Source: CAVZYN01 sp963779515 (GTDB lineage: Bacteria > Pseudomonadota > Alphaproteobacteria > Rhizobiales > Hyphomicrobiaceae). Taken from it: a DNA stretch of 64,000 bases. The position numbers and the translations under genes were made by a program. The first letter of the stretch is position 1, and each line of letters begins with the position of its first letter. This document shows, piece after piece, positions 16,652 through 25,492 of this stretch. Below the pieces are notes generated by a model that was not told the origin of the DNA, made no database searches, and saw only the letters and a program-made list of their open reading frames with translations. Location of the stretch: positions 159,272 through 223,271 of the forward strand of contig CAVZYN010000004.1 in assembly GCA_963779515.1 (NCBI GenBank), given 5' to 3'.

Positions 16652-18568
16652 TTAGGCCGACTTCTTCTTGTCGTCTTTGACTTCCTCGAAGTCGGCATCG
16701 ACGACGTTTTCGCCGTCGGCCGACTTGGCCTTGGGTTCAGGGCCATCACCTTCGTCGGCGGTGCCGCTGCCGTACATGGCGGAGCCGATCTTCATGGCGG
16801 CCTGCGCCAAGGCGTTGGTTTTGGACTTGATCGCCTCCGCATCGTCGCCTTTCATCGCTTCCTTGAGGTCGGCGACCGCGGCTTCAACGGCGCTCTTGTC
16901 GGCAGGCGATGCTTTGTCGCCATGCTCCTTGAGCATCTTCTCTTGCGAGTCGACGAACGCCTCGGCTTGATTGCGTGATTCGACGAGTTCGCGCTTCTTC
17001 TTGTCCTCATCCTTGAAGCGCTCGGCTTCTTCCGTCATGCGATTGATCTCGGCGTCGGATAGACCGCCTGACGCTTGGATTCGGATCGACTGCTCTTTGT
17101 TTGTTGCCTTGTCGCGGGCGCCGACATTGACGATGCCGTTGGCATCGATGTCGAATGTGACCTCGACTTGCGGTACCCCGCGCGGCGCCGGTGGGATGCC
17201 GACCAGATCGAATTGGCCGAGCAGCTTGTTGTCGGCCGCCATTTCACGCTCGCCTTGGCTGACGCGGATGGTGACGGCGCTCTGGCCATCCTCGGCGGTC
17301 GAGAACACCTGGCTCTTCTTGGTCGGGATCGTGGTGTTGCGGTCTATCAGCCGGGTAAAGACGCCTCCGAGCGTTTCGATGCCAAGTGAGAGCGGCGTAA
17401 CGTCGAGCAGCAAGACGTCTTTGACATCGCCCTTCAAGACGCCGCCTTGGATCGCTGCGCCGATGGCGACGACTTCATCGGGGTTGACGCCCTTGTGCGG
17501 CTCCTTGCCGAACAGCTCCTTGACGATCTGCTGGACCTTGGGCATGCGGGTCATCCCGCCCACGAGGACAACTTCGTCGATCTCGGCTGCCTTGAGGCCT
17601 GCATCCTTCAAAGCCATGATGCAGGGTGCCTTGGTCTTTTCAATTAGGTCGTCGACCAAGCTTTCCAGCTTAGCGCGCGTCAACTTCATCGTCAGATGCT
17701 TCGGGCCGGACTTGTCAGCGGTGATGAAGGGGAGATTGATTTCGGTCTGTTGTGAGGACGAGAGTTCGATCTTGGCTTTTTCGGCCGCCTCCTTGAGACG
17801 CTGGAGGGCGAGCTTGTCGCTCTTGAGGTCGATGCCGTTTTCCTTCTTGAACTCGGTCGCAAGATACTCGACCAAACGCATGTCGAAGTCTTCACCACCC
17901 AGGAACGTATCGCCGTTGGTCGATTTTACCTCGAAGACGCCATCGCCGATCTCCAATACGGACACGTCGAACGTGCCGCCGCCGAGGTCGTAGACAGCAA
18001 TGGTTCTTGCGTCCTTCTTTTTGTCGAGGCCGTAGGCGAGCGCTGCTGCCGTCGGCTCGTTGATGATGCGGAGGACTTCGAGGCCCGCGATCTTGCCAGC
18101 GTCCTTGGTCGCCTGGCGCTGGGCGTCATTGAAGTAAGCGGGGACGGTGATAACGGCCTGAGTGATGGTCTCGCCGAGTTTGGCTTCGGCGGTCTCTTTC
18201 ATTTTTTGCAGGATCGCGGCGGATACCTGCTGGGGCGAGTAATGTTTGCCGTGGGCTTCGACCCAGGCGTCGCCGCTCGGTCCCTTGACGATCTTGTAGG
18301 GGACGAGCTTCTTGTCCTTCTCGACCATCGGATCTTCGTAGCGGCGTCCAATGAGGCGCTTAATTGCGAATAGGGTGTTAACCGGATTGGTGACCCCCTG
18401 GCGTTTCGCGGGCAGGCCGACCAGGCGTTCACCGTCCTCGGCGTAGGCGACGATCGACGGCGTGGTGTTGGCACCTTCCGAGTTTTCTAAAACCTTGGGC
18501 TTCGACCCTTCCATCACCGCCACACACGAGTTGGTCGTGCCAAGGTCGATGCCAATCACTTTAGCCAT
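16652..18568 (-). CDS. dnaK: Chaperone DnaK (Hsp70)
   Basis: The 638-residue Hsp70 has the start MAKVIGIDLGTTNSCVAVMEG, the phosphate-loop segment VYDLGGGTFDVSVLEIGDGVFEVKSTNGDTFLGGEDFD around residues 195-235, the interdomain linker DVLLLDVTPLSLGIET near 390 and the acidic tail EEVKDDKKKSA. It folds proteins with DnaJ and the exchange factor GrpE, all encoded nearby. It is transcribed leftward from a promoter at 18710-18738 without a CIRCE site, so control is probably by heat-shock sigma factor rather than HrcA. Frame intact. Confidence 0.98.
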   Translation of the reverse strand: MAKVIGIDLGTTNSCVAVMEGSKPKVLENSEGANTTPSIVAYAEDGERLVGLPAKRQGVTNPVNTLFAIKRLIGRRYEDPMVEKDKKLVPYKIVKGPSGDAWVEAHGKHYSPQQVSAAILQKMKETAEAKLGETITQAVITVPAYFNDAQRQATKDAGKIAGLEVLRIINEPTAAALAYGLDKKKDARTIAVYDLGGGTFDVSVLEIGDGVFEVKSTNGDTFLGGEDFDMRLVEYLATEFKKENGIDLKSDKLALQRLKEAAEKAKIELSSSQQTEINLPFITADKSGPKHLTMKLTRAKLESLVDDLIEKTKAPCIMALKDAGLKAAEIDEVVLVGGMTRMPKVQQIVKELFGKEPHKGVNPDEVVAIGAAIQGGVLKGDVKDVLLLDVTPLSLGIETLGGVFTRLIDRNTTIPTKKSQVFSTAEDGQSAVTIRVSQGEREMAADNKLLGQFDLVGIPPAPRGVPQVEVTFDIDANGIVNVGARDKATNKEQSIRIQASGGLSDAEINRMTEEAERFKDEDKKKRELVESRNQAEAFVDSQEKMLKEHGDKASPADKSAVEAAVADLKEAMKGDDAEAIKSKTNALAQAAMKIGSAMYGSGTADEGDGPEPKAKSADGENVVDADFEEVKDDKKKSA

Positions 18569-18664
18569 GTTCGTCTTCCTCTTTTATCGCGGCGAACCGT
18601 CCGGACCCGGGTACGGCATCCGGAGTGTCCGGCGCACTCTCGTGAGCCGGAACAGTCCCCAGGA

Positions 18665-18700
18665 GCTGCTAGATACGCTGCTAGATACGCTGCTAGATAC
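18665..18700. repeat. Three perfect 12-base tandem repeats in the dnaK 5' leader
   Basis: The unit GCTGCTAGATAC occurs three times head to tail without mismatch. On the dnaK strand the unit reads GTATCTAGCAGC, and the array begins a few bases after the predicted transcription start, inside the untranslated leader of about 135 bases. Each unit contains the hexamer TATCTA, identical to the groES -10 box, so extra start sites are conceivable. Function is not known. Confidence 0.9.
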
Positions 18701-18709
18701 ACTGGGCGT

Positions 18710-18738
18710 TATATAGGTGGGTGTTTTTCAGGCTGCAA
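18710..18738 (-). promoter_or_regulatory. Probable dnaK promoter (-35 TTGCAG, -10 TATATA)
   Basis: On the minus strand TTGCAG (18738-18733) and TATATA (18715-18710) are 17 bases apart. The sequence between them is A- and C-rich with CCC, as in alphaproteobacterial heat-shock promoters. Start of RNA would be near 18703. Which sigma factor reads it cannot be decided from sequence. Confidence 0.45.
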
Positions 18739-18778
18739 TGGCCGTGCCTGACGTATAGTCGTTCGTGGGCAAGAAGCT

Positions 18779-19429
18779 GTGAGCGACCGAATGGCCAGTC
18801 ATGATCAGAGTCAGGACTTGCCGCAAGGCGCAGTTCATTTGAAGGGTTTTATCGAGCTACATCAGCAACGCCTGCTGATCCGTGAAATCGCCGCGATTAT
18901 TGCGATGGCGCCTTTGTTCACGCCGACTATGCCTCGGACAGGAAAGCCATTTTCGGTCCAAATGACGAACTGCGGTCGGCTCGGTTGGGTTTCGGACAAG
19001 GCAGGCGGATATCGTTATCAGGCGACACATCCAGAAACAAATCGTGCGTGGCCGGATTTGCCAGCGTCGTTGTTGACGCTCTGGACGGCTGTCGCGCAGT
19101 GCCCGCTCAAACCAGAGGCCTGTCTGGTCAATGTTTATCGTTCCGGTGCCAAGCTCGGCTCGCATCGGGACGAGGATGAGCAGGATCGGTCGGCATCGGT
19201 CGTCTCGGTGTCTTTGGGGGACGATGCCGTTTTCCATGTCGGGGGCGCGAAGCGTGGCGACTCCAAGTGCCGGGTGACGTTGAAGTCGGGTGATGTTTTC
19301 ATCCTCGGTGGGCCGTCGCGGTTGGCCTACCACGGCATCGATCGCGTCGCTCCGGGGACGTCGATGCTGGTTCCCGGAGGCGGACGGATCAACTTAACTT
19401 TGCGGCGTGTCACCATTGGAGCCGTCTGA
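18779..19429 (+). CDS. alkB: Alkylated DNA repair dioxygenase AlkB
   Basis: AlkB demethylates 1-methyladenine and 3-methylcytosine in DNA by oxidation, using Fe(II), 2-oxoglutarate and oxygen. The 216-residue product shows the iron ligands His129 and Asp131 (SHRDEDE) and His185 (AYHGIDR), and the 2-oxoglutarate-binding RxNxTxR motif at 203-209. NVYRSGAKLGSHRD is diagnostic. The start may be GTG 18779 or the ATG four codons later. It is divergent from dnaK, and its last 36 bases overlap the 3' end of grpE on the other strand. Confidence 0.93.
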   Translation: MSDRMASHDQSQDLPQGAVHLKGFIELHQQRLLIREIAAIIAMAPLFTPTMPRTGKPFSVQMTNCGRLGWVSDKAGGYRYQATHPETNRAWPDLPASLLTLWTAVAQCPLKPEACLVNVYRSGAKLGSHRDEDEQDRSASVVSVSLGDDAVFHVGGAKRGDSKCRVTLKSGDVFILGGPSRLAYHGIDRVAPGTSMLVPGGGRINLTLRRVTIGAV

Positions 19430-20056
19430 ATCGTCAGGACTGGACGCGGCTGGCGGAGCGGGAGCGACTGGCGCCTTGACCGGCTTGAAGCCGCCCTTTG
19501 CGACAACAACAAGTGCGGGGCGCAACACGCGGTCTTCAATCAGGTACCCGGGCTGAAACACCTGAACAATGGTACCCGCTTGGACTTCCGCGTTGTCCAG
19601 TTCCATCATCGCTTGATGCTGATGAGGATTGAACAACTCGCCCACGGGTTCGATGCGCTTGATGCCGTGGCGCTCCATGATGTTGACGAACTCGCGTTCG
19701 CTCATGGTGACGCCTTCGATCAAGGTTTTGAGTGCGGGATCTTGATCAGCGGCGCCTTCCGGCACAGCGGACAAGGCGCGCTGAAAATTGTCGGCGGCAC
19801 CAACGATATCGCGCGCGAATTTCGTGATGGCGTATTTGGCGGTTTCGTCTTTTTCGCGCTCGGTGCGCTTGCGCATGTTTTCGACTTCAGCTTGGCCGCG
19901 TAGGAATTTGTCCCTGAGGTCCGACATCTCAACGCGCATTGCTGCGATGATATCGTCAGGGTGATGGGGCTTTGGCTCGCCTTCGATGCCAGGAGCGAAC
20001 TGCTCGACTTCGGATGGGGCCGGATCGGCAGGCGGATTGGTGGGCGTGTTGCTCAT
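19394..20056 (-). CDS. grpE: Nucleotide exchange factor GrpE
   Basis: GrpE releases ADP from DnaK. The 220-residue product has a disordered acidic N-terminus, a long helix (about residues 30-95, with LRDKFLRGQAEVENMRKRTERE) and the beta-domain ending HQAMMELDNAEVQAGTIVQVFQPGYLIEDRVLRPALVVVAKG. The tail is proline-alanine-rich. It lies 147 bases downstream of hrcA on the same strand, the usual hrcA-grpE pairing, and overlaps alkB tail to tail by 36 bases. Confidence 0.96.
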   Translation of the reverse strand: MSNTPTNPPADPAPSEVEQFAPGIEGEPKPHHPDDIIAAMRVEMSDLRDKFLRGQAEVENMRKRTEREKDETAKYAITKFARDIVGAADNFQRALSAVPEGAADQDPALKTLIEGVTMSEREFVNIMERHGIKRIEPVGELFNPHQHQAMMELDNAEVQAGTIVQVFQPGYLIEDRVLRPALVVVAKGGFKPVKAPVAPAPPAASSPDDSDGSNGDTPQS

Positions 20057-20203
20057 GTGTCCTTTTTTGGGGATCTAAGCCACAGCAAGCTGGCAAGATT
20101 TCGGATTTGGGCGGGAGACTGCGCCGTTGCGGGGCAAGCCCGCCGCGCATTCCAGCCCTTGAAGCCTGGATATCTGTCCATACGGCAAAAAAATCAAGTC
20201 GGC

Positions 20204-21304
20204 TTATGTCAGAATGCGGCCCATCAATTTGGCGGTGTAGTCAACCATGGGGATAATTCGCGCATAATTGAGCCGGGTTGGGCCAACGACCCCCAGAACT
20301 CCGACCACTTTGCGGCTTTCATCGCGAAATGGTGCGACGACGAGCGATGATCCCGACAGCGAAAACAACTTGTTCTCGGAACCGATAAATATGCGGACGC
20401 CGTCGCCCTTTTCGGCCAGTCCCAGGAGTTGGAGCAGCTCGCGCTTGGTTTCGAGGTCATCGAACAGCTGGCGGATACGTTCGAGGTCGCCGAGGGCTGC
20501 GACGTCCTTCAGCAGGTTCGCCTGGCCGCGCACAATCAGGCTCTTTTTGGTTTCGTCGGGCTCGCCGGACCATGTGGCTAGTCCTGCCTGGATGACCTTA
20601 TGCGTGAGGCTATCGAGTTCGCTCTTCGATGTGACCAGGTCATGTTCGATGCGTTGGCGGGCCTCGCTCAAGGTCAGTCCGCGCAAGTGGGCATTGAGGT
20701 AGTTCGATGCCTCTTGCAGTGCGGATGGTGGAAGGCCGGGCGGCACCGCGATCACGCGGTTTTCGACGTTCTGATCCTCGCTGACCAGGATCGCCAGCGC
20801 CTTGCCGGGTTCCAGATGAACGAACTCCACATGCTTCAACCGTGCGACCTGCTTTTCGGCAAGGACCAATCCGGCGCAATGCGAAAGCCCGGACATCATC
20901 TCCCCGGCGTCGGCCAAGACTTGGTCGAAGGTTTTTTCGCGCTTGAGTTTGACCTGCGCTTCGATCTGGTGGCGTTCGGCATCGGTCAGGTTGCCGATTT
21001 CGAGCAGGCCGTCGACGAAGAGGCGCAGGCCTACCTCGGTCGGCAAGCGGCCAGCGGATGTGTGCGGGGCGTAGATGAGGCCGAGGTGCTCGAGATCCGC
21101 CATGACGTTGCGGACGGAAGCAGGCGACAGTGGCATCGGCAAGTGACGCGACAGGTTGCGCGATCCGACAGGTTCGCCTGTCGACAAATAGCTTTCCACG
21201 ATCTGGCGAAAGATCGTTCGTGTGCGGCTATCGAGTTTCTGCAATTCCGACTGCACGTCGTGCGATGCCGGACTGTGCAGGCTAGTGGGGCGGTCCGTGC
21301 TCAC
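20204..21304 (-). CDS. hrcA: Heat-inducible transcription repressor HrcA
   Basis: HrcA represses chaperone operons by binding CIRCE and is kept active by GroEL. The 366-residue product has the N-terminal winged-helix region (LDSRTRTIFRQIVESYLSTGEPVGSRNLSRHLPMPLSPASVRNVMADLEHLGLIYAPHTSAGRLPT shortened here to its key elements: GEPVGSR and SPASVRNVMADLE), a GAF-like middle, and the closing VVGPTRLNYARIIPMVDYTA. Its known target is present in this window at 2373-2399. It heads hrcA-grpE and is divergent from rph. Confidence 0.96.
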   Translation of the reverse strand: MSTDRPTSLHSPASHDVQSELQKLDSRTRTIFRQIVESYLSTGEPVGSRNLSRHLPMPLSPASVRNVMADLEHLGLIYAPHTSAGRLPTEVGLRLFVDGLLEIGNLTDAERHQIEAQVKLKREKTFDQVLADAGEMMSGLSHCAGLVLAEKQVARLKHVEFVHLEPGKALAILVSEDQNVENRVIAVPPGLPPSALQEASNYLNAHLRGLTLSEARQRIEHDLVTSKSELDSLTHKVIQAGLATWSGEPDETKKSLIVRGQANLLKDVAALGDLERIRQLFDDLETKRELLQLLGLAEKGDGVRIFIGSENKLFSLSGSSLVVAPFRDESRKVVGVLGVVGPTRLNYARIIPMVDYTAKLMGRILT

Positions 21305-21527
21305 TGATGACCTTTGCAGTTGGTGCTGGGAACGTAGGGGGGCGGGGGGCGACCGTCAATTGGCACGGGTCATCAATGGCCTAGGGTCGATGCTGCGGCT
21401 TTTACGGTTGAAGCGCCCTGGACGGTCGCCTAGGGTGCGCCCGCTCGTGCTGTAATTTTGGGTGGTCCGCCGAGAGGCGGTCGCACCAAGATGCCGCGCA
21501 CCACAAACCTTCAAAAAGTCGAGATCA

Positions 21528-22244
21528 ATGATCCGTCCTTCCAAACGTAAACCGGACGAACTCCGGCGTGTCTCCATCGACCGTGCCGTTTCCATGCATG
21601 CGGAAGGCTCGTGCCTCATCAAGTTCGGCAATACGCACGTCTTGTGCACGGCGAGCCTCGAGGAGCGCATTCCGCCGTGGCTGAAGGGGCAGGGGCGCGG
21701 CTGGGTCACGGCCGAGTATTCGATGCTGCCGCGCGCCACAAAGGAGCGGACACGGCGAGAAGTCACGTCCGGGCATCCGTCGGGCCGGACGCAGGAGATC
21801 CAGAGATTGATTGGCCGGGCGCTGCGCGCCGTCGTCGATCTGAAGGTGCTGGGCGAGCGGCAAATTTCCATCGATTGCGATGTGATCCAGGCCGATGGCG
21901 GTACGCGGACGGCGTCCATTACCGGTGCTTGGGTCGCGCTGCATGATTGCGTTGCGTGGATGAAGGCGCGCGACATGGTGAAAGAGGGCGTGCTGCGCGA
22001 TCAGGTGGCCGCGGTATCGTGCGGGCTTTATGGCGGGCAGGCGGTGCTCGATCTCGATTATCCCGAGGACAGCGATGCCGATGCGGACGCTAACTTCGTG
22101 ATGACCGGATCTGGTGGGATTGTCGAGATCCAAGGCACCGCGGAGACGACGCCGTTCAAGCAAGAACAGTTCGATCAACTGATGGTGCTCGCGCGCAAGG
22201 GTATCAATGAGCTGCTGTCGTTGCAGAAGTTGACGGTGTCTTGA
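21528..22244 (+). CDS. rph: Ribonuclease PH
   Basis: RNase PH trims tRNA 3' ends by phosphorolysis as a hexamer. The 238-residue product has MIRPSKRKPDELR at its start, GRGWVTAEYSMLPRAT, the phosphate-binding GRTQEIQRLIGRALRA and the DVIQADGGTRTASI motif. ATG 21528 is chosen because it gives the family N-terminus; a frame extends upstream to 21462 but adds unrelated residues. First gene of the conserved rph-rdgB-hemW group, divergent from hrcA. The 223-base gap between hrcA and rph shows no clear operator. Confidence 0.97.
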   Translation: MIRPSKRKPDELRRVSIDRAVSMHAEGSCLIKFGNTHVLCTASLEERIPPWLKGQGRGWVTAEYSMLPRATKERTRREVTSGHPSGRTQEIQRLIGRALRAVVDLKVLGERQISIDCDVIQADGGTRTASITGAWVALHDCVAWMKARDMVKEGVLRDQVAAVSCGLYGGQAVLDLDYPEDSDADADANFVMTGSGGIVEIQGTAETTPFKQEQFDQLMVLARKGINELLSLQKLTVS

Positions 22245-22257
22245 TGAGGGCGTCGCG

Positions 22258-22923
22258 ATGGGTCCTGGCGTGACACGGCGATTGGCGCGAGGAACCAAGC
22301 TCGTCATTGCGACGCATAATAGCGGCAAGCTGGTCGAGATGCGCGACTTGCTGGCGCCATTCGGGATAACGACGGTGTCGGCGGGCGAGCTTGAGCTCAG
22401 TGAACCCGATGAAACGGGTCATATGTTTGCGGAGAACGCGGCAATCAAGGCGCATGCGGCGGCGACGGCGTCGGGGCTCGTCGCCTTCGCGGACAACTCC
22501 GGCATTTGTGTCGACGCATTGGACGGAGCGCCGGGTTTGTTTTCGGCGAACTGGGCGGGGCCGGGCAAAGACTTCAATGTTGGCATGGAGCGCGTCGAAC
22601 GCGAGCTGCAGATGCGCGGTGTGACAAAGCCCGAGCAGCGGCGCGGGCATTTCGTGTCGGCCTTGGTGCTGGCATGGCCCGATGGACATCAGCAGGTCTA
22701 TGAGGGCCGGATCTTCGGCCAGATGGTTTGGCCTCCACGGGGCACCAAAGGGTTCGGCTACGACCCGATGTTTTTGCCGGATGGCGAGACGCGGACATTC
22801 GGCGAGATGACCCGAGACGAAAAGCACGGAATCGACTGGGTACCTGGTGGTCGCGCGGGGCTGTCGCATCGGGCGCGGGCGTTCCGCCTTCTGGCTGAGG
22901 CGTGCCTTGACCGCCAATCCTGA
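22258..22923 (+). CDS. rdgB: Non-canonical purine NTP pyrophosphatase (RdgB/HAM1)
   Basis: The enzyme hydrolyses ITP, dITP and XTP to the monophosphate, keeping them out of DNA and RNA. The 221-residue product has the substrate motif IATHNSGKLVEM near residues 18-29, FAENAAIKAHAAA, the catalytic region VAFADNSGICVDALDG and the C-terminal GFGYDPMFLPDGETRTFGEM and LSHRARAF. It starts 14 bases after rph and its end overlaps the likely start of hemW. Confidence 0.96.
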   Translation: MGPGVTRRLARGTKLVIATHNSGKLVEMRDLLAPFGITTVSAGELELSEPDETGHMFAENAAIKAHAAATASGLVAFADNSGICVDALDGAPGLFSANWAGPGKDFNVGMERVERELQMRGVTKPEQRRGHFVSALVLAWPDGHQQVYEGRIFGQMVWPPRGTKGFGYDPMFLPDGETRTFGEMTRDEKHGIDWVPGGRAGLSHRARAFRLLAEACLDRQS

Positions 22924-24094
22924 TCAAGTGGATGCGATCGGCTTTGGTGTCTACATCCATTGGCCTTTCTGCGCCTCCAAGTGCCCGTACTGCGACTTCA
23001 ACAGTCACGTCCGCGATCGCGGCGTCGATGAGGCGGCGTTTCTTTCGGCCTATCTCGCCGAGTTGCGTGAGACGGCGCGCCTGATAGGTCCGCAGCGGGT
23101 TTCGAGCATCTTTTTTGGCGGGGGAACGCCGTCGTTGATGCAGCCGGCGACGGTCGCCGCGATGATCGATGAGGTGGCACGGCTGTGGACGGTCGAGCCG
23201 AGTGCGGAAATCACGCTCGAGGCCAATCCGTCGAGTGTCGAAGCCGCACGTTTCCGAGGCTATCGTAGTGCGGGCATCAATCGCGTTTCGCTGGGCGTCC
23301 AGTCTTTGCGCGATGAGCAGCTCAAGGCATTGGGGCGGTTGCATACGGCGGCGGAAGCGCGGACGGCGATCGAGATCGCGCGGACGACGTTCGAGCGTTT
23401 CACGTTTGATCTGATTTATGCGCGGCCAGGACAGACGCTGGATGATTGGCGCCAGGAGCTGACGGCGGCTTTGGACCTCGCGGGGCAACATCTATCGCTG
23501 TATCAGTTGACCATCGAACCTGATACGCCGTTCGCCGCGCTCCATGCCAAGGGTAAGCTGATCGTGCCGGATGCGGATGCGGCGCATGCACTATATGCGT
23601 TCACGCAGGAGACGATGGCGGCGCGCGGATTGCCTGCCTATGAAATTTCCAATCATGCCGCGCCCGGCGAAGAGAGCCGGCACAATCTGCTCTATTGGCG
23701 CTATGGGTCGTACGCGGGCATCGGGCCTGGAGCGCATGGCCGCTTGGTCGTCGATGGACTGCGGCATGCCTCTGAAACGGAACGCAATCCGGAGCGTTGG
23801 CGCGCGCGGGTCTTGGAGCAGGGGCACGGACGCACGGCATTGACGCGGCTCACGCTCGATCAACAGTTCGATGAGGCACTGCTCATGGGACTGCGGTTGA
23901 CGGAAGGCCTTGATCTGGCCCGGCTGCACCGGTGTTTCGGGCTGCGGCCAGCTGAGCGCACGATTGCCGGTCTCGAGAGGCTCGGCATGATCGAGCGGCC
24001 CGTGGAGCAACGTATCAAGGCGATTGGAGACGGCCGTTTCGTGCTCAATGCGCTGGTGGCCGAGCTATCTGCGTCCGCGGGCCCCGTCAGTTGA
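22907..24094 (+). CDS. hemW: Radical SAM heme chaperone HemW
   Basis: HemW inserts heme into respiratory proteins; it resembles coproporphyrinogen oxidase HemN but lacks that activity. The CxxxCxxC cluster motif is CASKCPYCDF, followed by SSIFFGGGTPSLM and GVQSLRDEQLKALGR. The start is uncertain: TTG 22907, with GAGG eight bases before it, or GTG 22928 just after the rdgB stop; either gives 388-395 residues. Overlap with rdgB implies coupling. Its final eight bases overlap the facing lipoprotein gene. Confidence 0.93.
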   Translation: MTANPDQVDAIGFGVYIHWPFCASKCPYCDFNSHVRDRGVDEAAFLSAYLAELRETARLIGPQRVSSIFFGGGTPSLMQPATVAAMIDEVARLWTVEPSAEITLEANPSSVEAARFRGYRSAGINRVSLGVQSLRDEQLKALGRLHTAAEARTAIEIARTTFERFTFDLIYARPGQTLDDWRQELTAALDLAGQHLSLYQLTIEPDTPFAALHAKGKLIVPDADAAHALYAFTQETMAARGLPAYEISNHAAPGEESRHNLLYWRYGSYAGIGPGAHGRLVVDGLRHASETERNPERWRARVLEQGHGRTALTRLTLDQQFDEALLMGLRLTEGLDLARLHRCFGLRPAERTIAGLERLGMIERPVEQRIKAIGDGRFVLNALVAELSASAGPVS

Positions 24095-25367
24095 TCCGCC
24101 GCGCCGGCCGTGAGGAAGCTGATTGCTGTGAAATTTGGGTCGGTCCAAAAGACGATGCCGCCGGCTCAATGATGCGCGCGCCGAAGGACTGAACTTCCAG
24201 AACCGCCATCGTGCGCTCGGATGCGCCGTTAGGCAGGAGCCGCACGAGGCCGTCAACGCCCTGGAAGCCCTGGGCGCGCGTCAACTGGCTTGGGGCGTAG
24301 CGCACGCGATCAGGTCCGGATGCGAGGGTCTGTGCGATCGTCATTGCATCGAAGGCGAGGCTCGCTATGCGCGGCGGGGCGTGCCCGTGGTGCTGAACAA
24401 AACTATCGGTGAACCGCTGGACCGACGCAGGGTCCGCGCTTGGGAACCAGGCGCCGATGTAGGTCGGGTCGCGGCCGGCGTTCGGAAAGTCGAAGCCGCC
24501 GGTGCCGAGGATCTTGACGTTGGCAGATGTGATTTCGGACTGGCGCAGCAAGGGCCCGAGTGCGGCAAGCGTGTCTTCGGCACCTGGAACGAAGAGGGCG
24601 TCGACCGATTCACCGCCAGCCTCGCCTTGCGACACCTTGAGTTTCAGCCGGCGCACAGCCTCGAGCTTGCTGGTCGCGCTGGGACCGTATGCCTCGACGG
24701 CGCGGACCGAGCCGCCGTAGCGGGCTGCGGCATCTCGAAATTGAGTTTCTGTGCGCCGGCCCGCGGCATCGTCGGATACCAGTGCCGCAAAGCGGCGTTT
24801 GCCTTGGCTTGCAGCGTAGCCGACGATGCGGTCGATTTCGGGCTGGTTGAGGAAGCTCACCAGATAGACGCCATTGCCTGCGACTTGCTCGTCGTTCGAG
24901 AAAGCGAGCACGGGTAGATTGGCTTGACGTGCCACGGGGGCGACCGCGGAGACGGACTTGGAGAAGAGTGGGCCGACAATGACTTCGGCGCCAGCGGTCA
25001 CAGCGTCTAGAGCAGCAAGGCGCGCGCCATCAGGGGTGCCGCGGTCGTCGTGCACAGTGAGATCGACTTCGGCCAGGCCGGGGCCACGCATGGCGAGTTC
25101 GGCGGACTTCTTGAGGCTGTGGGCAATGAGGCCTGCGTGACCAGGTGCTGACAGCGGCAGCAGCAGCGAAACCTTCGGCTTGTTCGACTTCGCGGCCGGC
25201 GGCTGGGCCGAGGATGATGCCTCAGCGGTGGCTGATCTGGGCTCGTTGTCGGGCAAAGCGCCAGTGGAGACGGGGCTCGGCGTAGATACGGCGCATCCCG
25301 ATACCAGCAGGCACAGAGCCGCCGCACCGGCCGCTCGCGCCAATAGGGATGCTGATGGGGATCGCAT
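24087..25367 (-). CDS. LppC-like lipoprotein, penicillin-binding protein activator family
   Basis: The 426-residue product carries a lipobox LLVSGC with the lipidated Cys25, so it is a lipoprotein facing the periplasm. The mature part is a type I periplasmic-binding fold (KVSLLLPLSAPGHAGLIAHSL, EVIVGPLFSKSVSAVAPVARQANLPVLAFSND, YLVSFLNQPE), as in LpoA/LppC, which activates penicillin-binding protein PBP1A in enterobacteria. It is beside rsmI (divergent), a widely conserved neighbourhood for this family (lppC, rsmI, yraN). Whether the alphaproteobacterial protein activates a PBP is inferred from family. Confidence 0.87.
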   Translation of the reverse strand: MRSPSASLLARAAGAAALCLLVSGCAVSTPSPVSTGALPDNEPRSATAEASSSAQPPAAKSNKPKVSLLLPLSAPGHAGLIAHSLKKSAELAMRGPGLAEVDLTVHDDRGTPDGARLAALDAVTAGAEVIVGPLFSKSVSAVAPVARQANLPVLAFSNDEQVAGNGVYLVSFLNQPEIDRIVGYAASQGKRRFAALVSDDAAGRRTETQFRDAAARYGGSVRAVEAYGPSATSKLEAVRRLKLKVSQGEAGGESVDALFVPGAEDTLAALGPLLRQSEITSANVKILGTGGFDFPNAGRDPTYIGAWFPSADPASVQRFTDSFVQHHGHAPPRIASLAFDAMTIAQTLASGPDRVRYAPSQLTRAQGFQGVDGLVRLLPNGASERTMAVLEVQSFGARIIEPAASSFGPTQISQQSASSRPARRIN

Positions 25368-25492
25368 GTGACCTCGCCGCGACTCGTCTCATTTCTTTCG
25401 AAAATGGGTGCAGGATCGCGAAGTGCGACGCCATCTTTGCGGGCGGATCTTCAACGGTTTTCGGCTGGCGTTAGAAGTTATCCTCAGGTCAT

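Noticed and set aside
22907..24094. Annotation as coproporphyrinogen III oxidase HemN
   Set aside because: The gene is shorter than HemN and lies next to rdgB with the CASKCPYC cluster spacing of HemW; HemW-type heme chaperone is the better call.
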